A stretch of 16,240 bases of DNA from CAYVOX01 sp964453035 (GTDB lineage: Bacteria > Chloroflexota > Anaerolineae > Anaerolineales > Anaerolineaceae): contig CAYVOX010000067.1 of the NCBI GenBank assembly GCA_964453035.1, positions 1 through 16,240 on the forward strand, in the 5' to 3' direction. The position numbers and the translations under genes are program-made. Under the pieces are notes generated by a model. The model was not told where the DNA came from, searched no databases, and worked only from the letters and a program-made list of their open reading frames with translations. This document shows positions 7,371 through 14,889 of the stretch, in pieces (position 1 is the first letter of the stretch; each line of letters starts with the position of its first letter).

Positions 7371-8465
7371 TCACGTCACCACCAGGATATCCGGCGTTTC
7401 CACGGTCATTCCATTTGCCTGCACCGGGATCACCGGCAGGTTGGCTGTGCGGGTGAGGATTTCATTTCCACCCGCGCCAACCAGGATGGTATCTTCCATT
7501 TTGGTTCCGGTGATGGTCGGGTTCCAGGCAAAAGCCTGCCCGGGTCCAACCAGTCGCGCCGCGCCCGGTGTTACTTTCAATTCACGCGGCTCATAGCCTG
7601 AAAGCCCCCCCTGGTGGTGCAACTCCCATTCATCGGCAAATCCCAGCCGGGTATAGGTGTCAAGGCCGGCCTGCAGAACATCGCCAAGCGCGCGTCCCGG
7701 CCGGGTTGAGCTGATCAGCGCGGCATCCACCCGGGCTGTACAGGCCATTTTGCGGCGCACATCCTCGGGAGGAGTCCCGAAATGCACCAGCCGGCTCACC
7801 GAGCAAATCAACCCGCGCCAGCGCCCCCCCAGGACAATCATGGCGTAACGCTCAAGCTTTTTTTCAGTCGGCAGCGGATGGCGGTGCAGGAAGATGCGCT
7901 CATCGACCGCCACCAGGTTAACCACAGCCCTCACGCCGCGTTTTTCGGCTTCTCCGGCCAGCAGGCCGGAAATTTGGATCTCGCTCATCCCCGGGCGAAT
8001 CATGAGAAGGGTGCTTTCCATCACCTCCGCGCACCGTTTGCCCAGGCTGCGGAAACGTTCCTGCTCGGCAGGGTTCAGGTTGGCGCGCAGGTCAATCATT
8101 TCATCGGAGAGATCCAGCGCGCCGGGGAAGGCGCCGTCAAAGCCAATCCGTTTACCGTTGATGAGCTTCTTTAACTCAAGTTCCGGGTTTCCATGCCAGG
8201 GCACCACGGCAAATTGCCAGCCCTGTTCCAACAGGGGTTCTTCCGCCTTCAGGCGGGTAGCCTCGATGTTATTGGTAATTACGCGGCGAGATTCCCGCTC
8301 AACCAATAACCAGGCCACCCCGTTCAGGGCCGTCAAAGCAATGTAAGAAGCTGCTCCGCAGGTTGCCCAGGCAAAACTTGAAACACGCTGCAGAACAATC
8401 CCATCCAGGTTATGGCGCTCCATGGTGGTGACCAGGCGCGCAATTTTTTCCTCAAATTCCATCAT
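7371..8465 (-). CDS. M24-fold (aminopeptidase P/creatinase) protein lacking most metal ligands
   Basis: This 364-residue protein has an N-terminal creatinase-type domain (about 1-130) and a C-terminal pita-bread M24 domain. The five M24 metal ligands map as follows: first Asp is L212 (MIVLGG), second Asp is S222 (CSVSR), the His is kept (H284 in HHQGG), the Glu of the EPG motif is N315 (WNPT), and the last Glu is kept (E324 in KMEDT). Three of five ligands are lost, so a dinuclear metallopeptidase is improbable. Creatinase and some related non-peptidase hydrolases use this fold without the metals, so an amidine, amide or C-N hydrolase, or a binding role, is more likely. Start at 8465: AGGAGG lies seven bases upstream. 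The longer frame to 8489 would put its start before that site. It is last in the minus-strand operon. Confidence 0.85.
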   Translation of the reverse strand: MMEFEEKIARLVTTMERHNLDGIVLQRVSSFAWATCGAASYIALTALNGVAWLLVERESRRVITNNIEATRLKAEEPLLEQGWQFAVVPWHGNPELELKKLINGKRIGFDGAFPGALDLSDEMIDLRANLNPAEQERFRSLGKRCAEVMESTLLMIRPGMSEIQISGLLAGEAEKRGVRAVVNLVAVDERIFLHRHPLPTEKKLERYAMIVLGGRWRGLICSVSRLVHFGTPPEDVRRKMACTARVDAALISSTRPGRALGDVLQAGLDTYTRLGFADEWELHHQGGLSGYEPRELKVTPGAARLVGPGQAFAWNPTITGTKMEDTILVGAGGNEILTRTANLPVIPVQANGMTVETPDILVVT

Positions 8466-8472
8466 AATATTT

Positions 8473-8478
8473 CCTCCT
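8473..8478 (-). promoter_or_regulatory. Ribosome-binding site that fixes the M24 start
   Basis: AGGAGG on the minus strand lies seven bases before the ATG at 8465. It sits directly downstream of the hairpin and T-run at 8481-8529, so hairpin folding could affect ribosome access. Confidence 0.85.
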
Positions 8479-8480
8479 GT

Positions 8481-8529
8481 AAAAATCACCGCCTTCTTGC
8501 CAGCGCGGCTGGTGCCAGAAGGCGGCGAT
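8481..8529 (-). terminator. Hairpin followed by a T-run between the LarA-like and M24 genes
   Basis: On the minus strand, 8529-8485 folds into a long, GC-rich, imperfect stem: ATCGCCGCC pairs with GGCGGTGAT (one mismatch), TTCT with AGAA, and CCAGC with GCTGG around a CGC loop. TTTTT (8485-8481) follows. This is the layout of an intrinsic terminator. It lies inside the operon, ahead of the M24 ribosome-binding site, so it may be a partial terminator that lowers M24 expression. Confidence 0.65.
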
Positions 8530-8557
8530 GCCGTTATCCGAATTTAGAATAGCGCGC

Positions 8558-9814
8558 TTAGTAGAGCGGCAAAATATCGCCGGCGTGGCTGAGCACAATA
8601 ATGCTGGCATCCGGCCCCCTGGCACGCAGGGCTGCATCCAGCGCCTGCTGGGGTGATTCCGCATACCGGAAGCCCAGGCGAACGATTTCCTGGGGCGTCA
8701 GCCCCGGCGAGATCAGGTAACCGCGCCCGCGGTCCACAATTACCTCGCTGGCCTGGATCATATGCGCCGCCACGCTCTTGTTGACCAGCCCCTGCTTCAT
8801 CATATCCTCCACCACTGCCAGCGGCCGGTAACCAAATTCCAGCACCTCTGGGTGGCTGACGGAAATTCCCTCCGGGCAGGAGGCCACCTGGATGACGATA
8901 CCGTTATCCTTCATCACAATCCCGGCTGGCGTCATGGCTTTGATGGCCTGCCAGTACTCGATATCGGTTCCGTAGGAATCAAAGATGACGATATCTGCCG
9001 GACCCGGCACCTGAACCCCGTAATGGCGGTAGGCCATCTGGCAGCCGGCGCGGTGTGCCTGGATGGGATGCCCGGCGACCATATCCACAACCCGCCCGTC
9101 CTCATCCAGGATGGCGTCAACAATGTAATCTAACCCGGCCTTCAGCGCAAATTCATCAATCAAAGCGCGAACCGGGTTTTCCATCTTGCCGTAAAGCTGG
9201 CGCGGGGGAATGCCGTACATGGCCCAGTGCATATCCCCACAGGTCAACTCGCCGGTGATGCCCGGGATGACAATCTTGCCGCCGCCAGAGAACCCCGCCA
9301 CAGCGTGGGGGAAAATGGCACCAATCCCAATCACATGGTCAGCCCACAGGGCTTCCCGGTTGACGTAAATGGGAACGCCGCCGTTGGAATGGGCCACATA
9401 GACCAGGTTTTCCAGCTCTTCCCAGTGATGGTTCATCACCCGGTAGCGAGAAACCACAGCCGCGCCCAGTTTTGCAACCAGCTCAGCCTCCGTCATCTTG
9501 CGGTGCGTGCCGAGGCTCATTAAAAAGCGAATATTCTCATCCGGCACGCCGATTTCCTCCAACTCGCCCAGCAGGTGAGGGAGAATCCGACCAGCCGGCG
9601 TGGCGCGTGTGACGTCATCCGGTAAAAAGAGAACTTTATCCGTCTTTTTGACAATCTGCCTCAGGCGCGGCGCCCCAATTGGGGTATGCACAGCCTGCTC
9701 GATGATTTCATCCTCGCTCAACGCGCTAAATGGATGCGCCTGGAAGACCCCCAGCAATTGACGATCGGGGATTTCTATTTCACCCGCAAAATCATAGGGA
9801 AAACGATATTTCAC
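8558..9814 (-). CDS. LarA-like nickel-pincer-nucleotide racemase/epimerase
   Basis: This 418-residue protein belongs to the lactate racemase (LarA) superfamily, which uses a nickel-pincer nucleotide cofactor to invert the carbon bearing the hydroxyl of 2-hydroxyacids by hydride transfer. Key residues are present at the expected spacing: DDVTR (66-70), H104 in GTHRKMT, H170 in PHAVAGFSGGGK, the cofactor lysine K180 and the nickel-binding H196. These four match H108, H174, K184 and H200 of Lactiplantibacillus LarA with a constant offset of four. The substrate may be a larger hydroxyacid or sugar acid, given the sugar-uptake neighbours. The cofactor synthesis genes larB, larC and larE are not in the window. 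The start is GTG at 9814, with GAGGAG at 9821-9826 six bases upstream. It follows the GH39-like gene by 24 bases. Confidence 0.9.
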   Translation of the reverse strand: MKYRFPYDFAGEIEIPDRQLLGVFQAHPFSALSEDEIIEQAVHTPIGAPRLRQIVKKTDKVLFLPDDVTRATPAGRILPHLLGELEEIGVPDENIRFLMSLGTHRKMTEAELVAKLGAAVVSRYRVMNHHWEELENLVYVAHSNGGVPIYVNREALWADHVIGIGAIFPHAVAGFSGGGKIVIPGITGELTCGDMHWAMYGIPPRQLYGKMENPVRALIDEFALKAGLDYIVDAILDEDGRVVDMVAGHPIQAHRAGCQMAYRHYGVQVPGPADIVIFDSYGTDIEYWQAIKAMTPAGIVMKDNGIVIQVASCPEGISVSHPEVLEFGYRPLAVVEDMMKQGLVNKSVAAHMIQASEVIVDRGRGYLISPGLTPQEIVRLGFRYAESPQQALDAALRARGPDASIIVLSHAGDILPLY

Positions 9815-9820
9815 AACCCG

Positions 9821-9826
9821 CTCCTC
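9821..9826 (-). promoter_or_regulatory. Ribosome-binding site that fixes the GTG start of the LarA-like gene
   Basis: GAGGAG on the minus strand lies six bases before the GTG at 9814. A nearby ATG (9828-9826) is out of frame. Confidence 0.8.
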
Positions 9827-9838
9827 ATGTTTCAGTAT

Positions 9839-11494
9839 TTACAAGCCAGATTCTACCACCAGTAAGGAGGCGGCGCACAGCGGCAGCTCGAAGGATAAAA
9901 CCAGGCTGCCCTCAGCGCTGAGGATATGCGTCTGCGGGGGGGTAAGCAGTTCCAGCCCCTGCCGGCTGCGGATGTGCTCAATTTGAGCCGGAGTCGGGGT
10001 TTGCGGGCTGCCCAATTGCTTCCAGGCGGTGTGCGCGTTGGAATGGCTGGCATCAATCCGGTAATGGCTGACCCGCGCAGAACCCGTAAATGGCAGGTGC
10101 TGCAGGGTGACCTGCACCTCGCCCCCGCCCTGCGCCCACCACGCATCCGCCTGGCGCCACAGCAGCACCGTCACGCGCTGCTCCGTCATGGCTGCAATGC
10201 CATCCACCTCCTCCGCGGGGCAATCCGCCGAAAGCACATCACGCCGCCGGTCACTGTTCAACTGTAAGCGCGTATGCCCCAGTTTTGCCAGGGCGCGGAA
10301 CAGGTTGAGAACCGGTTTTTCGATGTTTTCGTTATCCACCAGGGTGCGATTTCCCTCGAAGAAGCGTTTGCCCTCAAAATAAAAAGCCCAGGTGGTCGCC
10401 AAACTGACCGGGTTACCGGCAAACTCGCGGTTCAAATCGAGGATGCGGCGGAATAGAGCTGCCATGAACACCGGGTAATGCTCCGTGTTGGTCACAATAA
10501 AGTTGGGGTTGTCAAATACCCCGTAAATGGTGCCCACCGCCGGGTCGCATTCATCCACCAGAACCGGCAAACCTTTGAGTTGCGGAAACGCCGAAACCGC
10601 AGCCAGCCCGGAACGGATATCCCTCATCATCTCGGCGCTGGAGGGGCTTTCGCGCTCCACCACGGCGCGCGGGTTGTAGATGCGGCGGCGCGAGTAATGC
10701 GCGCCCTTGGTGTGAAAGGACACAAAATCCAGCCGGGTGCCTGTGCTGCCGGTGACGTAATTTTTGCCGCCGGTGCAGTGCGCCAGGAAGCCCTCCAGAA
10801 ATTCCCGGTAGGGCGCCTTGCCCGGGCTGCTGCTGGCTGGCCCTCCCAGCCGGGCGGAGGGCAGCACTTTGTGAACGGCGGCTTCGGTAAAATCGAACAG
10901 CTTGCAGTAATCCTGCAGCGTGCCTTTCCAGTAATTCGGCAAGTTCGGCTCGTTCCACACCTCAAACAGCCAGGTCTCCACCTGAGGTTGGCCGTAGCGC
11001 TCCACCATGTGGCGCATGAATGCTTCGATAAGCTCTGCCCACAAAGTGTAATCCCTGGGCGGATACTTCCACAAACCGTCGCTCTCGTAGCTCTCGCGCC
11101 CCACATCCCTCAGCCAGTCGGCTGAGTTCACCTCGCCTGGCACCAGGTCGCGCGGCAAAAAGCCAAATTCAACCAGGGGGCGAAACCCGGATGAGGTGAG
11201 GGTGTCGTAAATCTGGTCCAGGATGGTCCAGTCGTAAAATGGTTGACCATCCGCATCCAGGTGAAAAACGTTGGTGGAGCCGGCAGCCGGTGAAGAAAGG
11301 CCATTCCCGCTGGTCAATGCGTTGTGCTGGCGGACGTAATAGGGCGTCTCGGCCAACTGCTGAAGGGTCCGGTAGAGCGCCTTACCGCGCGGGGTGTAGG
11401 TCCAGTTCAATTCATCGTAGCCGATGCTCGCCCAGATGCGCTCGAGGCTGCCGAGTTTTTGAGTGCAATCGATGTGCAGATGCGCATTAATCAT
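9839..11494 (-). CDS. GH39-like glycoside hydrolase (beta-xylosidase/iduronidase family), intracellular
   Basis: This 551-residue protein resembles glycoside hydrolase family 39. The N-terminal region (RIWASIGYDELNW, then YVRQHNALTSGNG around residues 53-65) is typical of GH39 barrels. The acid/base is probably E182 in EVWNEPN and the nucleophile E315 in PVLVDEC, as expected for a retaining clan GH-A enzyme. A beta-sandwich domain probably fills the C-terminal 150 residues. Known GH39 activities include beta-xylosidase and alpha-L-iduronidase. There is no signal peptide, so it should act in the cytoplasm on imported glycosides. The frame extends to 11569, but the first 25 residues of that version overlap the permease gene and look like shadow sequence; ATG 11494, 16 bases after the permease stop, is preferred although its ribosome-binding site (AGGCAGG) is distant. 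Exact substrate unknown. Confidence 0.85.
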   Translation of the reverse strand: MINAHLHIDCTQKLGSLERIWASIGYDELNWTYTPRGKALYRTLQQLAETPYYVRQHNALTSGNGLSSPAAGSTNVFHLDADGQPFYDWTILDQIYDTLTSSGFRPLVEFGFLPRDLVPGEVNSADWLRDVGRESYESDGLWKYPPRDYTLWAELIEAFMRHMVERYGQPQVETWLFEVWNEPNLPNYWKGTLQDYCKLFDFTEAAVHKVLPSARLGGPASSSPGKAPYREFLEGFLAHCTGGKNYVTGSTGTRLDFVSFHTKGAHYSRRRIYNPRAVVERESPSSAEMMRDIRSGLAAVSAFPQLKGLPVLVDECDPAVGTIYGVFDNPNFIVTNTEHYPVFMAALFRRILDLNREFAGNPVSLATTWAFYFEGKRFFEGNRTLVDNENIEKPVLNLFRALAKLGHTRLQLNSDRRRDVLSADCPAEEVDGIAAMTEQRVTVLLWRQADAWWAQGGGEVQVTLQHLPFTGSARVSHYRIDASHSNAHTAWKQLGSPQTPTPAQIEHIRSRQGLELLTPPQTHILSAEGSLVLSFELPLCAASLLVVESGL

Positions 11495-11510
11495 AGAGCG
11501 ATGGGCCTGC

Positions 11511-12359
11511 CTACCCCTTGACAGCGCCAGCCGTGATGCCCGAGAAGACGAAGCGCTGGGTGAGCACAAACAGGATCAAGGTCGGGATGGTCAGGAGCGT
11601 GGCCAGGGTGAGGGTTTCCTGCTTGGTGGCAAACAACGTGCTTTCTGTGAACAGCGCGCCAACTGCCAGCGGGTACATCTTGGTGGTTTGCGCCAGCAAA
11701 TAGGGGATGGTGAAGTTTTGCCAGGCACTCAAAAAGGAGAGCAGCGCCGAGCTGTAAATGGCCGGTTTGCACAATGGCAGCATGATGTGCCACACAATCT
11801 GCCACATCTGCGCCCCATCCACCACTGCGGCTTCATCCAGTTCTTTTGGCAGCCCCAAAATGTAATTGTAAATAATCAGGAAGTTCACCGCATTGACCGC
11901 CAGGGGTAATATCATCCCCAGATAGGTATCCACCAGGCCAAAGGAGTTGATAATCAGGAACAGGCCAATCAGCACCACCTCGCCCGGCACCATCATGGTC
12001 GCAATAATCAGGTAATAAATCAGGCTGCCGCCCGGCACTCTGCGCCGCCCCAACACATAAGCCGCCAGGACGGCTGTTGCAACATTAATAATCATCGCGC
12101 CAATCGATAGAATCAGGCTGTTGACGAAAAACTGCATGACGGGCATCTGTGGGTCGTTAAGCAGCTTCTCGTACATGGCAAAGGTGATTTTTGAAGGAAC
12201 GAGCGAAACATCTACCCGGTAAACTTCATCCGGCGGACGAACGGTGGTGACCACCATCCAGTAGAATGGAAAAGCCATGATGAACGCAAACAGGATCAGA
12301 ATACCATAAACAATCACCCGGTCGAGCCATTGTTTGGGGGTTAACCTGCGCTTGCTCAT
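11511..12359 (-). CDS. Carbohydrate ABC transporter permease, MalG-type
   Basis: This 282-residue inner-membrane protein has about six hydrophobic segments, starting at residues 15-37. It carries the EAA loop that docks the ATPase at about 174-197 (ELDEAAVVDGA...IMLP), which defines the MalG-like CUT1 permeases. It pairs with the MalF-type permease whose stop overlaps its start by four bases (12356-12359). Together with the upstream binding protein it should form a sugar or oligosaccharide importer. No ATPase gene is in the window, so a shared MsmK/UgpC-type ATPase encoded elsewhere is assumed. The substrate cannot be inferred from the permease. Confidence 0.95.
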   Translation of the reverse strand: MSKRRLTPKQWLDRVIVYGILILFAFIMAFPFYWMVVTTVRPPDEVYRVDVSLVPSKITFAMYEKLLNDPQMPVMQFFVNSLILSIGAMIINVATAVLAAYVLGRRRVPGGSLIYYLIIATMMVPGEVVLIGLFLIINSFGLVDTYLGMILPLAVNAVNFLIIYNYILGLPKELDEAAVVDGAQMWQIVWHIMLPLCKPAIYSSALLSFLSAWQNFTIPYLLAQTTKMYPLAVGALFTESTLFATKQETLTLATLLTIPTLILFVLTQRFVFSGITAGAVKG

Positions 12360-13288
12360 AGAGCCACCTCATTCGCCCCGCCAAATTTATTGGATAAGGC
12401 CGTAAACGCCATGATGAGAACGAACAGGAAGAACGAAGCCGCGGCAGAATAGCCAAAACGGTACTGCCCGGTGCCAAATGCCTGCTGGTAAACATACGTG
12501 GCCATCAACTCCGTAGATCCCGCCGGCCCTCCCTGAGTGGTCACAAAAACCAGCGCAAAGGCTTTGAGGTAATTGACGATGCCGAGGATAACGGTCAGGA
12601 CGATGGCCGTCCGCAGTAAAGGCAAGGTGATGAACCGGAACTGCTGCCAGGGTGAAGCGCCGTCAATGGAGGCCGCCTCGTAAAACGAAAGATCAATGGC
12701 CTGTAAGTTCGCCAGGAAGATGATTAGAAAATAGCCAATCCATTTCCAGGTATTAATCAGCACCAGTGACCAGATCGCCAGGTCAATACTGGTCAGCCAG
12801 CGCGGCCCCGGCTCAATTCCCACCAGGGAAAGGGCCACATTCAAGATGCCGTAGCGCGAATCCATCATCCACTTCCACACATAGCCCACCGCCACCAGCG
12901 AGGTGACCACCGGCAGGAAGTAAATCACCTTAAACAGGGTTTTTTGGCGAACCCAGGAAATATTCAGCAAAACCGCCAGCCCCAGCGAAATAACCAGCAC
13001 CAGGACGGTGGAAGCACCGGTAAAAACAAACGTGTTGCCCATGGCCTGCAAAAAATCCGGAGATTTTAACAGGTCAAAGTAATTTTTTAAACCAACGAAC
13101 GGCCCCTGTTCGATAATTTTTGCGTCAAAGAAGCTGAGAATGAAAGTTTGAAAAATGGGGAGCAGTGAAAAGACGGTGTAGAGTAAAATGATGGGCAATA
13201 AAAAAAGGTACGCAGTCCGCTCGGACCACAGCCGCAACCAGAACGGCTTTCGGTTCAGGAATTTGATATCAGAATCTACGACTGCCAT
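12356..13288 (-). CDS. Carbohydrate ABC transporter permease, MalF-type
   Basis: This 310-residue inner-membrane protein starts with a basic cytoplasmic stretch, followed by a first membrane segment at about 26-50 and further segments to the end. The EAA loop (YEAASIDGAS...FITLPLL) lies at about 203-225, as in MalF/UgpA-type permeases. It forms the transmembrane channel with the MalG-type partner downstream, with which it overlaps by four bases. The ATG at 13288 follows a purine-rich AAAGGGGAT at some distance. A strong hairpin precedes the gene (13332-13365), which may set its expression below that of the binding protein. Confidence 0.95.
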   Translation of the reverse strand: MAVVDSDIKFLNRKPFWLRLWSERTAYLFLLPIILLYTVFSLLPIFQTFILSFFDAKIIEQGPFVGLKNYFDLLKSPDFLQAMGNTFVFTGASTVLVLVISLGLAVLLNISWVRQKTLFKVIYFLPVVTSLVAVGYVWKWMMDSRYGILNVALSLVGIEPGPRWLTSIDLAIWSLVLINTWKWIGYFLIIFLANLQAIDLSFYEAASIDGASPWQQFRFITLPLLRTAIVLTVILGIVNYLKAFALVFVTTQGGPAGSTELMATYVYQQAFGTGQYRFGYSAAASFFLFVLIMAFTALSNKFGGANEVAL

Positions 13289-13331
13289 GCTCTTGATATC
13301 CCCTTTCAGGAGGATTTTTTAAGACAACATC

Positions 13332-13365
13332 GGGAGAGGCAGGCGGAACACAGCCTGCCCCTCCC
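13332..13365 (-). repeat. Strong intercistronic hairpin between binding protein and permease genes
   Basis: A 13-bp stem with one mismatch closes an 8-base loop: GGGAGAGGCAGGC (13332-13344) pairs with GCCTGCCCCTCCC (13353-13365). On the minus strand it is not followed by a clear T-run, so it is more likely an mRNA-stabilising or processing hairpin, or a leaky terminator, than a full terminator. Such structures often follow binding-protein genes and let them be expressed above the permeases. Confidence 0.7.
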
Positions 13366-13379
13366 AAAAACCTCAAAAC

Positions 13380-14792
13380 TTACGGGTGCATCTCTTTATA
13401 CTTGGCTTGTGCTTCCTTATCAGCATCTTCCAGAGCCTTGATGGGATCGGTCTTCGGATCCGCAAGGATCTTGTTCAGATACTTGGAAAGGATATCCAGG
13501 ATGGGGTTGAACGTATCCACCCCTGCCAGTTCCAGTACATAGCTCGGCTGCTGCTTGGTGAAGTACAGCAGGCCGGGGTTGGTGGCCAGGGTTGCCCAAT
13601 CCAGGTCGGTGCGGGCAGAGCTGGTCAGCTTCTTGTAGAACAAAGTCTGGCCCCACTTGCTCATCAGGGCTTTGAAGACGACATAGGTCGCATCCTTGTT
13701 GACGGAAGATGCATTCATCACAATGCCGTTTGACCAGGTGACCTGAGAGGCTTTGCCGCCCTTGGTCATGGGGGGATAGGGGATGACCACGTAGTCCTGG
13801 GCAATAGCCGAGGATGACCAGGAGCCGATATTCCAGGCGCCGATGCGGCCGATGCCGCACTTGCCTGCCTGAACCACCTCGTAGAATTCCTTGTGCGTGA
13901 AGGTGGGGGAATCGGGCGAGGTGACTTTGTTCTTATGCTGCCAGTCATACAGGTACTGGGCCACTTTCTTGCCAATCTCGGTGTTGAAGGAAGGCTTGCC
14001 AGCGGCGTCGATAATCGGGAAGTCCATCCCGGCTGCCGCGCCTGAATATTCAAACTGGATGCCCGCCGAGTTGGTCACGCCGGGGGCTCCAAAGGTGCAG
14101 TAGCCGATGGTGTCGGCCTTGCCGTTGCCGTCCGGGTCTTCCTTGGTGAAGCGTTCAGCCAGCGCGGTTAACTCCGTCCAATCTTCTGGAACCTTAGCGT
14201 TGAGCTTATCCATCCAGGATTTGCGAACAAACAGGCCAACAGCCTGCACAACCTGGGGCAGCCCCCAGACTTTTCCGCTGGTGGTGTAGGAATCCACGTG
14301 GATCTTGGGCAGCGCGTTGACAATTTCTTTCATCTCCGCATCGGATGCAACGCGCGAAGCCAGGTTTTCCCAGGCCTTGAACTGTTGTTCCGCAGCCACC
14401 AGGCGGTATTGCGAGCCCATGGCGATATCCGGACCTTGCTTGGCGGCAAAGGCGGAAACCAGCTTTGCAGAGAGCTGGGCAGCATCCTGAGGAACCCATT
14501 CCACCGTAACGTCCTTGTATTTGGTGGCCAGTTCTTTGTTAAACTCGGCGATGAAATCATTCCAGGCTGCGCCGCTGTCGTACCAGATTGTTACCTTTCC
14601 TTTGGGACCTGCTGCGGTTGGAACAGCGGTTGGCGCCGCAGTGGCGGGTACCTTGGTCGCTTCTGGCGCTTTGGTTGCATCAGGAGCCTTGGTTGGCGCC
14701 TGGGTGGGTGGAACGGGCGTGGCCTGAGCGCAGGCTGAAAGCAGCAGCGAGGCGACCATCACAATTAACATCATGCGATACAGCGTCTTCAT
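13380..14792 (-). CDS. Sugar ABC transporter substrate-binding lipoprotein (family 1)
   Basis: This 470-residue protein begins with a lipoprotein signal peptide: basic MKTLYR, a hydrophobic stretch, then lipobox LLSAC with the lipidated Cys at residue 21. A low-complexity Ala/Pro/Thr/Lys linker (about 22-66) follows and tethers the binding domain to the cell surface. The mature domain has the family-1 extracellular solute-binding layout (KVTIWYDSG start, TELTALAERFTKEDPDGNG, GIGRIGAWNIGSW). It should capture a sugar or oligosaccharide for the two permeases downstream. The frame is open up to a GTG at 14813, but that codon lies in the ribosome-binding site; AAAGGA (14802-14807) is nine bases before ATG 14792, so 14792 is the start. 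Linkers of this kind are common in Chloroflexota lipoproteins. Confidence 0.95.
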   Translation of the reverse strand: MKTLYRMMLIVMVASLLLSACAQATPVPPTQAPTKAPDATKAPEATKVPATAAPTAVPTAAGPKGKVTIWYDSGAAWNDFIAEFNKELATKYKDVTVEWVPQDAAQLSAKLVSAFAAKQGPDIAMGSQYRLVAAEQQFKAWENLASRVASDAEMKEIVNALPKIHVDSYTTSGKVWGLPQVVQAVGLFVRKSWMDKLNAKVPEDWTELTALAERFTKEDPDGNGKADTIGYCTFGAPGVTNSAGIQFEYSGAAAGMDFPIIDAAGKPSFNTEIGKKVAQYLYDWQHKNKVTSPDSPTFTHKEFYEVVQAGKCGIGRIGAWNIGSWSSSAIAQDYVVIPYPPMTKGGKASQVTWSNGIVMNASSVNKDATYVVFKALMSKWGQTLFYKKLTSSARTDLDWATLATNPGLLYFTKQQPSYVLELAGVDTFNPILDILSKYLNKILADPKTDPIKALEDADKEAQAKYKEMHP

Positions 14793-14889
14793 CTTTTTAT
14801 ATCCTTTCCTCACTTATTAGAAATCTGATACTGCCGGGTTAACGACGGCACCAACAAAGTCGATTCGTAAGGGGTTCACCTCCTTTTTT
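14793..14889 (-). promoter_or_regulatory. Leader between the LacI-type gene and the binding-protein gene
   Basis: This 97-base gap holds an exact Shine-Dalgarno consensus (AAGGAGGTGA, 14885-14876) with no start codon at proper distance, a short inverted repeat TGCCG/CGGCA (14832-14850), and a weak promoter candidate (TTAACC, 17 bases, TAATAA). No copy of the 22-bp operator is seen. Either the transport genes are read through from the repressor promoter or a weak promoter lies here. Confidence 0.35.

Noticed and set aside
10478..11125. 215-codon open frame on the plus strand
   Set aside because: It is antisense to the GH39-like gene, whose catalytic motifs are intact, and resembles no family.
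14817..14879. 20-codon GTG frame between the repressor and binding-protein genes
   Set aside because: Its start codon lies within the Shine-Dalgarno sequence and has no site of its own; kept only as a weak observation.
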